Positions 8,196 through 16,331 of a stretch of 64,000 nucleotides of DNA are shown here, piece after piece. Position 1 is the first letter of the stretch; the number at the start of each line of letters is the position of its first letter. The DNA is from Shinella curvata (GTDB taxonomy: Bacteria > Pseudomonadota > Alphaproteobacteria > Rhizobiales > Rhizobiaceae), in contig NZ_JALJCJ010000003.1 in the NCBI RefSeq assembly GCF_022899935.1, positions 234,947-298,946 on the forward strand, given 5' to 3'. Under the pieces are notes generated by a model. It saw nothing but the letters and a program-made list of their open reading frames with translations, did no database searches and was not told where the DNA came from. The translations under genes were made by a program, and so were the position numbers.

Positions 8196-9101
8196 GTGAA
8201 TTCGGGTACGGCATTGGCGGAAGAGCAGACATTTCCAGGGCCAGCTTACGACAGGGCCCCTTCGGGCACACGTCCACCCCGACCGTCGCTTCTCCGCCGG
8301 GCGCTCGACTGGGTGCCCGTGCAGGATTTCCTCGCGGCTCATATCGGTTTTTCCCGCCGGTTCGATCAAGCGGTCTTACGTCTCGCCGCCAAGGGGGGAC
8401 AGGCTACGCCGGCCGCCCGCGCGCATTTCCATTTCGCCGATGCGCTTTTCCTGCAGATCGATCCTAAAACCGTCGAAATGCGCCTGCGCGACAATTTTCT
8501 CGAAGCCGGATCCCTGCGCTGGGTGGGAACGCATTTCCTTGACGGCGGAGACTGGTCGCACCTTCTGGCACCGGTCGCCAAGTCGTCCTCGCATGCCGAG
8601 ATCATCGAGCTTTGCCGCACACGGCAGAATTTCCGCAAGGGAAAGCGATACCGCCATTACGCGCGACGGGTCACCGAGGGCGAAACGATCTGGCGCAACC
8701 GCATCGGCATCGACACGCACGACAAGCTGGACGGCTATTTCGAATATTACCTCGCCCTCATTGAGGATATCGAGAAAAACGGCATCCTGCCGCATTCCGA
8801 TCTCGGCCTGCGAAACCAGACGGGCTACCGGCATCGCTGGACGCGCACATTCTGGCAGGACCTTGCCGAGCGGGATATCGGCATCGCCATCGACGCGGAA
8901 GGCCGCCTCGTGCGCCATACCAACGGCAAGCACCGCATGGCGGCTGCGCTGGCGCTCGGCATCAGGCAGGTTCCCGTCGAAATCCGCCTCGTCCATGCAC
9001 GCTGGCTTGCCCGGCGGGCGGAACAGCTCGGGCTTCCGCCGGCAGAGGCGCTTCTGGCGACCATCGAGCACGCCCGCGCCAACGGCTGGCCGGCAAAATA
9101 A
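8196..9101 (+). CDS. Hypothetical protein with ParB/sulfiredoxin-like GKHR motif
   Basis: This is a 301-residue protein starting at GTG; I do not recognise a named family. The N-terminal 35 residues are proline- and arginine-rich and probably disordered. The middle contains several basic clusters (NFRKGKRYRHYARR). The C-terminal third holds RLVRHTNGKHRMAAALALGIRQVPVEIRLVHARW. That pattern (GKHR, a helix, then a beta strand) resembles the GxHR nucleotide-binding loop of the ParB/sulfiredoxin fold, which is also found in carbohydrate-linked proteins. No signal peptide or membrane helix is seen. It stands alone between two hairpins, so it is probably monocistronic. The fold suggestion is inference from one motif, and the ATG-less start is uncertain. 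Confidence 0.6.
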   Translation: MNSGTALAEEQTFPGPAYDRAPSGTRPPRPSLLRRALDWVPVQDFLAAHIGFSRRFDQAVLRLAAKGGQATPAARAHFHFADALFLQIDPKTVEMRLRDNFLEAGSLRWVGTHFLDGGDWSHLLAPVAKSSSHAEIIELCRTRQNFRKGKRYRHYARRVTEGETIWRNRIGIDTHDKLDGYFEYYLALIEDIEKNGILPHSDLGLRNQTGYRHRWTRTFWQDLAERDIGIAIDAEGRLVRHTNGKHRMAAALALGIRQVPVEIRLVHARWLARRAEQLGLPPAEALLATIEHARANGWPAK

Positions 9102-9123
9102 AAGGCCCGGCAAACCGGGCCTT
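9102..9123 (-). terminator. Terminator of mscL, probably bidirectional
   Basis: A perfect 9-bp stem (AAGGCCCGG, loop CAAA, CCGGGCCTT) lies between the convergent genes. Read on the minus strand it is followed by TTTTATTTT, a good rho-independent terminator for mscL. It overlaps the last base region of the plus-strand gene and may stop transcripts from both sides. Confidence 0.85.
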
Positions 9124-9147
9124 CCATACAATCCACCTCGTAAGGCC

Positions 9148-9588
9148 TCAGACGGCCGGACGGCTCTTCAGGAGGTCGCGGATCTCGGTGAGCAGCAGCA
9201 CGTCCTCCGGCGGCGGGGCGGGCTCGGCGGCACCGGCTGCCTTTTCCTTCTCCAGCGACGCGCGCATGCGGTTCACGCCCTTGATCATCAGGAAGATGAT
9301 CCAGGCAAGGATGAGGAAGTTGATGAGCACGGTGATAAAGTTGCCGTAGGCGAAGACCGCGCCCTGCTCGCGGGCAGCGGCCAGCGACGATGCCGTCACA
9401 TTGCTCGACAGCGCGATGAAATAGTTGGAAAAGTCGAAACCGCCCCCGGTCAGCGCACCGACGACCGGCATGACGAGGTCGTTGACGATGGATTCGACGA
9501 TCCTGTTGAAGGCTGCACCGATAATGACACCCACCGCAAGGTCCATGACATTCCCGCGGGCGATGAACGCCTTGAATTCGTTGAGCAT
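9148..9588 (-). CDS. mscL: Large-conductance mechanosensitive channel MscL
   Basis: This is a 146-residue inner-membrane channel that opens under turgor to release solutes during osmotic downshock. The N-terminus [27 protein letters not shown] is the diagnostic first amphipathic segment plus TM1 pore helix. TM2 (about residues 82-104) contains [21 protein letters not shown]. The charged C-terminal helix ends in [13 protein letters not shown], the usual cytoplasmic bundle. The length is normal for the family. It is monocistronic, with a terminator at 9102-9123 and a large inverted repeat about 38 bases upstream of its start. Confidence 0.97.
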   Translation of the reverse strand: MLNEFKAFIARGNVMDLAVGVIIGAAFNRIVESIVNDLVMPVVGALTGGGFDFSNYFIALSSNVTASSLAAAREQGAVFAYGNFITVLINFLILAWIIFLMIKGVNRMRASLEKEKAAGAAEPAPPPEDVLLLTEIRDLLKSRPAV

Positions 9589-9625
9589 AGGCCTCTCCTT
9601 TTGCTGCGACGCAAAAGCAAACTAG

Positions 9626-9652
9626 TGCAGTTTCTCCCAGGAAGAAACTGCA
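9626..9652. promoter_or_regulatory. 10-bp inverted repeat upstream of mscL
   Basis: Perfect arms TGCAGTTTCT and AGAAACTGCA are separated by 7 bases in the mscL upstream region. A second shorter repeat, CTTTTGC-tgcgac-GCAAAAG, lies nearer the mscL start. They could be an operator or a folded leader for mscL. No matching T-run is present, so a terminator is unlikely. Confidence 0.5.
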
Positions 9653-9775
9653 ATCCATCAATATTTGGGGTTTCTACAAAAAGCCTCGCATACCCGACCT
9701 TCGACGCAATTTCCTTCGCGCCCGCTTTGGCCTATTCTCCTTGATCGAAAAAGCCGATGGACTGCGGGAGGAAGC

Positions 9776-12700
9776 ATGCCGGGCTCGCTGATATTCGCCT
9801 TGGCGCTCGCCTATCTGCTCCTGCTCTTCGCAGTCGCAAGCTACGGTGACCGCAAGGCCAAGCGGTCCGAGCGCGCCTCGAAGGGACGCCCGCTCGTCTA
9901 TGCGCTGAGCCTTGCGATCTACTGCACGTCCTGGACCTATTTCGGCGGCGTTGGCCTCGCGACAACCCACGGCCTGGAATTCGCCGGCATCTATATCGGC
10001 CCGATCCTGATGTTCACGCTCGGCATGCCGCTGGTCCGCCGCATCGTGACGCTCGCCAAATCCGAACGGCTCACCTCGATCGCCGATTTCGTCGCCGCCC
10101 GCTACGGCAAGAACCCCGGTGTCGCCGCCGTCGTCGCGCTGATCTCGCTGATCGGTTACATCCCCTATATCGCGCTTCAGCTCAAAGCCGTATCGAGTTC
10201 GGTGTCGGCCATGGTCGATACGTCTGGCTTCGGGATCGACACCTCCGGCGGCCTCATCGACCTGCCGCTGGTCGTCACGCTCTTCCTTGCCTGCTTCGCC
10301 ATCGTTTTCGGCACGCGCCATACCGACGCCACAGAGCATCAGGACGGCCTGATCCTCGCCATTTCGATGGAATCGCTGGTCAAGCTCATAGCCATCGCCT
10401 CGGTCGGCCTCTACGTCATCTATGGTATGTTCGACGGTCCGGGCGATCTTTGGCAGCGGGCCTCGGAAAACGAGCGCGTCATGCAGTCGCTGGCCTATGA
10501 CACGCCGGTCGCACGCTGGATCCTGCTGATCGTACTGTCCGCCTTCGCCATCATCATGCTGCCGCGCCAGTTCCATGTGACGGTCGTGGAGAACCGCACG
10601 GCCGGCGAATTGCGCACGGCCGGCATCCTCTTCCCGCTCTATCTCGTCGCCATCAACCTTTTCGTGCTGCCGGTCGCGATCGGCGGCGTCATGACGTTCA
10701 ACGGCGCGGGCGACGGCGACCTTTATGTGCTGACGCTTCCCGTCGCCCTTGACCAACCCGTCCTCACGCTGATCGCGTTCATCGGCGGCTTCTCCGCTGC
10801 GACCGCCATGGTCATCGTCGCCTCCGTGGCGCTCTCCATCATGGTATCGAACGATATCGTCATCCCTGTCGTGCTCCGGCGAAACCTCATCGGCGGTGTC
10901 GACCAGCAGGACGACCTGTCGCGCATGCTGCTCATCATCCGCAGGCTTGCGATCTTCTTCGTGCTGCTGCTGGGCTATGCCTATTACCGCGCCGCGACCG
11001 CCAATGCCGGCCTTGCCTCGATGGGTCTTCTCGCTTTCGCCGCCGTCGCGCAGGTCGCACCCGCGATGCTCGGCGGCCTGTTCTGGCGCAATGCCAATGC
11101 GCGCGGCGCCATGGCAGGTATGATCTCCGGCCTCGTCGTCTGGGCTTACCTGCTGTTCCTGCCCAGCCTCGGCGTTGCCGACAATGCCTATGTCGCCGAA
11201 ACCATTCTCGGTTTCCTCTTCCCCGGCTCCACCATTTTCACCGGCGCAAATGCCGATCCTCTGGTCAACGCCACGCTCGTCGCGATGATGGTCAATGTCG
11301 GCGCCTACATCATCGGCTCGCTGACGCGCAACCCGACCTCGCTGGAGCGCCTGCAGGCCGGCACCTTCATCCGCTCGAAACCGCGCCTTGAGCGCGCCTT
11401 CCGCGGCCGCCGCACGAAGGTCACCGTGCGCGACCTCAAGACCACCATCGCCAAATATCTCGGCGAGGAGCGCATGCAGCGTTCCTTCCACACCTATGAG
11501 CGGCAGGTCGGCCGCTGGCTGGAGGACAATGCGCCGGCCGATGCGGCCATCGTGCATTTCTCCGAGCAACTGCTCGGCAGCGCCATCGGCTCTTCCTCCG
11601 CCCGCCTCGTGCTCTCCCTTGTGCTCCAGCGCATCGACGACACGCCGACGGACACCGACTGGTTGCTCGACCAGGCCAGCGAGGCGCTGCAATACAATCA
11701 GGATATGCTGCAGACGGCGCTCGGCCAGATGGACCAGGGCATCGCCGTCTTCGACAGCGCCGGCAACCTCACCGTCTGGAATCGCCGCTTCCGCCAGCTG
11801 CTCGACCTGCCGGAATATGTCGGCCAGGTCGGTTTTCCGCTATCCGACATCGTGGAAATCCTCGCCGAGCGCGGCGATATTGCGGAGGAGGAACGCGCGG
11901 TCACCATCACGCGCAGCATGACCTATGACGAGCCTTTCGCGCTGGTGCTTGCTGGCGGCGAGCGCATCGTGGAGGTGCGCACCAACGCAATGCCGGAAAA
12001 GGGCTTCGTCTCCACCTATACCGACATTACCGACCGTGTCGCCGCCGACCGCGCGCTGAAACAGGTCAATGAGACGCTGGAGCACCGCGTCGCCGAGCGC
12101 ACCGCCGAACTCACCCGCGTCAACACCGCGCTTGCCGAGGCGCGCGCCGCCGCCGAAGAGGCCAATATCGGCAAGACCCGCTTCTTCGCCGCCGCCGGCC
12201 ACGATATTCTCCAGCCGCTCAATGCCGCCCGTCTCTATTCCTCCTCGCTGGTCGAACGGCTCGGCGAGACGGAGAACCGCGAGATGATCCACAACATCGA
12301 TTCCTCGCTGGAATCGGTGGAAGCGATCCTCGGCGCCGTGCTCGACATTTCCCGCCTCGATACCGGTGCCATGAAGCCGCGCGTGCAGACGGTGGCGCTG
12401 AAGGACCTGCTGAAGCGCATCGAGACCGACTTCGCGCCGATGGCGCGGGCGAAGAACCTCAAGCTGACCGTGCTCTCCAGCTCGCTCGCCATCCGCACTG
12501 ACCCGAACCTGCTGCGCCGCGTCGTGCAGAACCTCGTGTCGAATGCCATCAAATACACCCAGTCCGGCAAGGTGCTGGTCGGCGTGCGCCGCAAGGGCGG
12601 GCACGCCGTCATCCAGGTGCTCGATTCCGGCATCGGCATTCCCGCCTCGAAGTTCCGCACGGTCTTCAAGGAGTTCGCCCGGCTCGACGAGGGTGCGCGC

Positions 12701-13276
12701 ACCGCACCCGGCCTCGGCCTTGGGCTTTCCATCGTCGACCGCATTTCCCGCGTGTTGTCGCACCCCGTCGAACTGCAATCGACGCCCGGCCGTGGCACCA
12801 GCTTCAAGGTGCGCGTGCCGATCGATGCTGCTGCCAGCCGCCACATTGCGGACAAACCGGCCGCGGTGCCTGTCAGCGACGAGCCGCTCAAGGGCCTGCG
12901 CGTGCTCTGCATCGACAACGAGCCGAAAATCCTCGACGGCATGCGCCTGCTGCTGTCCGGCTGGGGCTGCACGGTGACGCTCGCCGAATCCGTCGCGGCC
13001 GTCGAGGCACTGGTCGCCGCCGGCCCGCCGGCCGTGGATGCCGTGATCGCCGACTACCATCTCGACGACGGCACCGGCATTGCCGCGATTGGAAAACTCC
13101 GCGCCGCGCTCGCCCGCGAGGTGCCCGCCCTGCTCGTCACCGCCGACCGCACGCCGGACGTGCGCGCCGAGGCGGAACGGGACACTATTCTCGTGCAGAA
13201 CAAACCGGTGCGCCCGGCCTCCATGCGCGCTTGGCTGACGCAGTTTTCTGCCTTGCAGCGGGAGGCGGCGGAATAG
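9776..13276 (+). CDS. Sodium:solute-symporter-fused hybrid histidine kinase, CrbS-like
   Basis: This protein of about 1166 residues joins a transporter to a sensor kinase. Residues 1-510 are a sodium/solute symporter (SSS) domain with about 13 hydrophobic helices. A PAS-like segment lies at about 640-755, then a short coiled coil. The HisKA box FFAAAGHDILQPL follows with the phospho-acceptor near H809. The HATPase has NLVSNAIKYTQ, DSGIGIP and GLGLGLSIV, and a C-terminal receiver has its acceptor near D1093 (IADYHLDDG). This architecture is that of the CrbS/MxtR/CbrA group. I start at the ATG at 9776 because GGGAGGAA precedes it, although the frame is open from 9665. It is convergent with the NarL-type regulator at 13279, 3 bases away. 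A role in acetate or organic-acid sensing is inferred from this pairing. Confidence 0.88.
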   Translation: MPGSLIFALALAYLLLLFAVASYGDRKAKRSERASKGRPLVYALSLAIYCTSWTYFGGVGLATTHGLEFAGIYIGPILMFTLGMPLVRRIVTLAKSERLTSIADFVAARYGKNPGVAAVVALISLIGYIPYIALQLKAVSSSVSAMVDTSGFGIDTSGGLIDLPLVVTLFLACFAIVFGTRHTDATEHQDGLILAISMESLVKLIAIASVGLYVIYGMFDGPGDLWQRASENERVMQSLAYDTPVARWILLIVLSAFAIIMLPRQFHVTVVENRTAGELRTAGILFPLYLVAINLFVLPVAIGGVMTFNGAGDGDLYVLTLPVALDQPVLTLIAFIGGFSAATAMVIVASVALSIMVSNDIVIPVVLRRNLIGGVDQQDDLSRMLLIIRRLAIFFVLLLGYAYYRAATANAGLASMGLLAFAAVAQVAPAMLGGLFWRNANARGAMAGMISGLVVWAYLLFLPSLGVADNAYVAETILGFLFPGSTIFTGANADPLVNATLVAMMVNVGAYIIGSLTRNPTSLERLQAGTFIRSKPRLERAFRGRRTKVTVRDLKTTIAKYLGEERMQRSFHTYERQVGRWLEDNAPADAAIVHFSEQLLGSAIGSSSARLVLSLVLQRIDDTPTDTDWLLDQASEALQYNQDMLQTALGQMDQGIAVFDSAGNLTVWNRRFRQLLDLPEYVGQVGFPLSDIVEILAERGDIAEEERAVTITRSMTYDEPFALVLAGGERIVEVRTNAMPEKGFVSTYTDITDRVAADRALKQVNETLEHRVAERTAELTRVNTALAEARAAAEEANIGKTRFFAAAGHDILQPLNAARLYSSSLVERLGETENREMIHNIDSSLESVEAILGAVLDISRLDTGAMKPRVQTVALKDLLKRIETDFAPMARAKNLKLTVLSSSLAIRTDPNLLRRVVQNLVSNAIKYTQSGKVLVGVRRKGGHAVIQVLDSGIGIPASKFRTVFKEFARLDEGARTAPGLGLGLSIVDRISRVLSHPVELQSTPGRGTSFKVRVPIDAAASRHIADKPAAVPVSDEPLKGLRVLCIDNEPKILDGMRLLLSGWGCTVTLAESVAAVEALVAAGPPAVDAVIADYHLDDGTGIAAIGKLRAALAREVPALLVTADRTPDVRAEAERDTILVQNKPVRPASMRAWLTQFSALQREAAE

Positions 13277-13278
13277 GA

Positions 13279-13932
13279 TCAGGCAGCCGCCTGCGCCGCG
13301 CCGATCTTGCCGAGCTGGATGACCGCCTGTGTGCGGCTGTCGACATTTAGCTTCAGGAGGATCGCCGAGACATGCGCCTTGATGGTCGCCTCGGAGACGC
13401 CGAGCTCGTAGGCGATCTGCTTGTTGAGCAGACCTTCGGCCAGCATGGCAAGCACGCGTGACTGCTGCGGGGTGAGCGTGCGCAGCCGCGCGATGAGATC
13501 GGCCACTTCGTTGTCCTGCTCCGGCCCGCGCACATAGCCGCCGGGTGTATAGATGTTGCCGGCCAGCACCGAAGCGATGCCTTCACGGATATCCTCGATG
13601 GAGGCCGATTTGGAGATGAAGCCGGAGGCGCCGAGATCGAGCGCGCGGCGGATGGTGACGGGATCGTCGCTGGCCGAGACGATGACGACCGGCAAGCTCT
13701 GGAATTCGGCGCGCAGCGAGATAAGGCCCGAAAGACCGCTGACGCCGGGCATGGCGAGATCGAGCAGCAGCAGGTCGGCATTGGAGTTGGTCTCGGCGGC
13801 CTTGCGCGCCGCCTCGAAATCGCCGGCCTCGACGATATCGGGATTGCCGTCCATGCCCGTCAGCGCCTGTTTCAGGGCGCCGCGAAACAGCGGATGGTCG
13901 TCCGCGATGATGATCGTGAGTGCCGATGCCAT
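13279..13932 (-). CDS. NarL/LuxR-type response regulator, CrbR-like
   Basis: This is a 217-residue two-domain regulator. The receiver (residues 1-120) has the acidic pocket ADDHP, the phospho-acceptor near D58 (LLLLDLAMPG), the conserved Ser and Lys (VSAS and SKSA). The C-terminal LuxR helix-turn-helix is at about 148-210 (LTPQQSRVLAMLAEGLLNKQIAYELGVSEATIKAHVS). It converges on the symporter-fused kinase gene and is the obvious partner. In the CrbSR family this pair drives acetyl-CoA synthetase expression. The acs target is not in this window, so that role is inference. Confidence 0.88.
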   Translation of the reverse strand: MASALTIIIADDHPLFRGALKQALTGMDGNPDIVEAGDFEAARKAAETNSNADLLLLDLAMPGVSGLSGLISLRAEFQSLPVVIVSASDDPVTIRRALDLGASGFISKSASIEDIREGIASVLAGNIYTPGGYVRGPEQDNEVADLIARLRTLTPQQSRVLAMLAEGLLNKQIAYELGVSEATIKAHVSAILLKLNVDSRTQAVIQLGKIGAAQAAA

Positions 13933-14007
13933 GCGCTCCCTCCCAAGAGTAAATGGCCCAAGAGTTTGTAACCTGACGAAGGAGGCGGCGCGGGCACAGC
14001 CTCTCCG

Positions 14008-14436
14008 TCAGGTCTTCTGCGGGTCCGCGCCTTTCTCGGGAACGGCTTTCTCCTCTCCGTCCTCGAGGTTTTTCACGATGCCCATGAACCTCTGCATCAT
14101 CTTTTCCATGACGGTCATGGTCCGGTCAATCTCTTCATCCGTCGGTAGCGAGGGTTTTGCATCCGTCAGAGCGGTTGTGCCGCCCTTTTCCAGCGCTTCA
14201 ACGCGCTTGGTCAGCAGATCGAGCTCCTTCTCGAAGGCCGCGCGCTCGTCGGCCGCCATACGGCAAACGATCTGGCCGTCCTGCTCGCGGCAGAGCGAGA
14301 TATCGCCCGAGGCCGTGTCGAGGCGGATGAAACCGGTATCGGTCTTTTCCATACGGTAGCGGCCCTCGCCGTCCGCATGGGCGGAGCCTGCGAGGACGAA
14401 AGCGGCGAAGGTCAGGGGCAGGGCAGAGATTCGCAT
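14008..14436 (-). CDS. Hypothetical secreted protein with C-terminal helix
   Basis: This is a 142-residue protein I do not recognise. The N-terminus is a signal peptide (MRISALPLTFAAFVLAGSAHA, cleavage near residue 21). The mature part starts with a small beta-rich stretch (YRMEKTDTGFIRLDT...ISLCREQDGQIVCRM) with two cysteines that could form a disulfide. A charged helix with coiled-coil character follows (AFEKELDLLTKRVEALEKG), then a lysine/glutamate-rich tail. Similar short periplasmic proteins are common and uncharacterised in Rhizobiaceae. It stands alone, divergent from the DUF952 gene. Confidence 0.7.
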   Translation of the reverse strand: MRISALPLTFAAFVLAGSAHADGEGRYRMEKTDTGFIRLDTASGDISLCREQDGQIVCRMAADERAAFEKELDLLTKRVEALEKGGTTALTDAKPSLPTDEEIDRTMTVMEKMMQRFMGIVKNLEDGEEKAVPEKGADPQKT

Positions 14437-14543
14437 GCAAAATCCTCCAAGAGCCGGTTTCCGGGGCTTTCACCGGTGGACATCGGCCGTTCTTTCCGGC
14501 AAGCGCTACCGTAAAGACGGCAGGCAAGGGAGAAACGGACGCG

Positions 14544-14888
14544 ATGGCCAAGACAATCTACAAGATCGTTCCGGCAAGTCTGTGGCAAAATGCCAAAGAG
14601 GTCGGGATTTTCGAGGGTGCTGCCATCGACCTGACCGACGGCTATATCCATTTCTCCACCGCCTCGCAGGCCAAGGAAACCGCCGCCCGCCATTTCACCG
14701 GCCAGACGGACCTGCTGCTCATCGCCGTCGATGGAGATGCGCTCGGTGAAAAACTGGTCTTCGAGCCGTCGCGCGGCGGCGATCTCTTCCCCCACCTCTA
14801 TGCCGCCCTGCCGCTGTCCGCCGTGCTCTGGGAAAAACCCCTGCCGCTCGGCGCCGACGGCGCCCACCAGTTTCCGGAGATGCTGTGA
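14544..14888 (+). CDS. DUF952 domain protein
   Basis: This is a 114-residue cytoplasmic protein with the DUF952 signature. It has an N-terminal IYKIVPASLWQNA, then DGYIHFSTASQAKETAARHF, and an L-V-FEPSRGGDLFPHLYAALPLSAV segment that reads like the conserved R-G-HLY core. The biochemical role of the family is not established. Its fold is related to ADP-ribosyl-type or glutathione-transferase-like small domains in some annotations, but this is not certain. The TGA stop shares a base with the start of pyrD (TGATG), so the two genes are translationally coupled. That coupling is common for these two genes in Rhizobiales. Confidence 0.85.
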   Translation: MAKTIYKIVPASLWQNAKEVGIFEGAAIDLTDGYIHFSTASQAKETAARHFTGQTDLLLIAVDGDALGEKLVFEPSRGGDLFPHLYAALPLSAVLWEKPLPLGADGAHQFPEML

Positions 14889-15973
14889 TGTCCCTGCTTT
14901 CGACGCTTGGCCGCAAGGGCCTCTTCCTCTTCGACCCGGAAACCGCCCATGGCCTGTCCATCACCGCGCTGAAGACCGGCCTGGTACCCGCCTGCCCTGC
15001 CAAGGCCGATCCGCGGCTGGCCCAGACCGTCGCCGGCCTGGCTTTCCCCAACCCGATCGGCCTCGCCGCCGGCTACGACAAGAATGCCGAGGTGCCGGAA
15101 GCACTGCTGCGCCTCGGCTTCGGCTTCACCGAGATCGGCACCGTGACGCCGCGCCCGCAGGACGGAAATCCGAAGCCTCGCATCTTCCGCCTCGTCGAGG
15201 ACGATGCCGTCATCAACCGCCTTGGCTTCAACAATGAAGGCCATGCCGCCGCGTTGGAGCGCCTCAAGGCGTGCCGGCGCGATGCGCTGATCGGCGTCAA
15301 TATCGGCGCCAACAAGGACAGCGAAGACCGCATCGCCGACTATGTCGCCGGCATCCGCACCTTCTATGATGTCGCGCGCTATTTCACGGCCAACATCTCC
15401 TCGCCCAATACGCCCGGCCTGCGCGACCTGCAGGCGAAGGAAAGCCTGCATGCGCTGCTCTCCGCCGTGCTTGCCGCCCGCGCCGAAGAGGCTACGCGCA
15501 GCGGCCGCCAGGTTCCGGTCTTCCTGAAGATCGCGCCCGATCTCACCGAGGAAGGCCTCGACGACATCGCCGAGGTGGCGCTCGCCCATCCGCTCGATGG
15601 CCTGATCGTCTCCAACACGACCCTGTCGCGCGCCGGCCTGCGCAATGTCACCCATGCAGGCGAGGCCGGCGGCCTCTCGGGAAAACCGCTCTTCGAGAAA
15701 TCCACCGTGGTGCTGGCCAAGATGCGCAGGCGCGTCGGCGAAGCCCTGCCGATCATCGGCGTCGGCGGCGTCTCCTCGGCGGAGACGGCGGCAGAGAAAA
15801 TCCGCGCCGGCGCCAACCTCGTTCAGCTCTATTCCTGCATGGTCTATGCCGGCCCGACCCTGCCGGGCGAGATCGTCGGTGGGCTCTCGCGGATTTGTGA
15901 TCGCGAGCAGATCGCTTCGATTTCAATGCTTTGCGGCACCCGCACCGAACATTGGGCCAATCGCACCCTCTGA
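14888..15973 (+). CDS. pyrD: Quinone-dependent dihydroorotate dehydrogenase
   Basis: This is a class 2 dihydroorotate dehydrogenase of 361 residues. It oxidises dihydroorotate to orotate in pyrimidine synthesis and passes electrons to the membrane quinone pool. The N-terminal helical membrane-binding part includes LLFLFDPETAHGLSI. NPIGLAAGYDKNAE and TEIGTVTPRPQDGNPKPRIFRL are the FMN and substrate-site signatures. NISSPNTPGLR carries the catalytic serine region, and IIGVGGVSS and YSCMVY near the C-terminus bind the FMN phosphate. The ATG at 14888 overlaps the preceding stop; a GTG directly in front is less likely. Confidence 0.97.
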   Translation: MSLLSTLGRKGLFLFDPETAHGLSITALKTGLVPACPAKADPRLAQTVAGLAFPNPIGLAAGYDKNAEVPEALLRLGFGFTEIGTVTPRPQDGNPKPRIFRLVEDDAVINRLGFNNEGHAAALERLKACRRDALIGVNIGANKDSEDRIADYVAGIRTFYDVARYFTANISSPNTPGLRDLQAKESLHALLSAVLAARAEEATRSGRQVPVFLKIAPDLTEEGLDDIAEVALAHPLDGLIVSNTTLSRAGLRNVTHAGEAGGLSGKPLFEKSTVVLAKMRRRVGEALPIIGVGGVSSAETAAEKIRAGANLVQLYSCMVYAGPTLPGEIVGGLSRICDREQIASISMLCGTRTEHWANRTL

Positions 15974-16111
15974 TCGCCACAGGGGAACCAAAGTCCTCCC
16001 GCAGGGTTTAGCTCTTGCGGGTGGAGTGTTCGGCAAAAGCCGATTCGCATCGACGGTAGCCTGCACCGATCCCGCCTGATAACGGCCAAAAGGCCAGGAA
16101 GGGATGACACC

Positions 16112-16309
16112 ATGGACGATCAAAACGAACGGATCCGCAAAAGGGCACACGAGATCTGGGAAGAGGAAGGCCGGCCTGAAGGCCGCGAATATACGCACTG
16201 GCTGCGCGCCAGGGCCGATATCTACGCGGAAGATGGCGAAAAATCGAAACGGCCGGAAAACCCTCTCGATCTCCTGGGTCTGAGCCTCGGACGCATCCAG
16301 CCGGCTTGA
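16112..16309 (+). CDS. Small DUF2934-type protein
   Basis: This is a 65-residue hydrophilic protein. The segment RIRKRAHEIWEEEGRPEGREYTHWLRA is the DUF2934 core, a short motif (RA-xIW-E-G-P-G-x-HW) found in many rhizobial small proteins, some of them stress-induced. The function is unknown. A purine-rich GGAAGGG lies about 10 bases before the ATG. A GC hairpin (GCCGGC pairs at 16300-16317) overlaps its stop codon and may end transcription between it and the convergent MATE gene. Confidence 0.8.
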   Translation: MDDQNERIRKRAHEIWEEEGRPEGREYTHWLRARADIYAEDGEKSKRPENPLDLLGLSLGRIQPA

Positions 16310-16331
16310 ATGCCGGCCACCCCGCCGGAGA

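Noticed and set aside
9674..11692. Long minus-strand frame opposite the symporter-kinase gene
   Set aside because: The plus-strand SSS and kinase motifs are intact; the opposite frame is charged, repeat-like and without a start signal.
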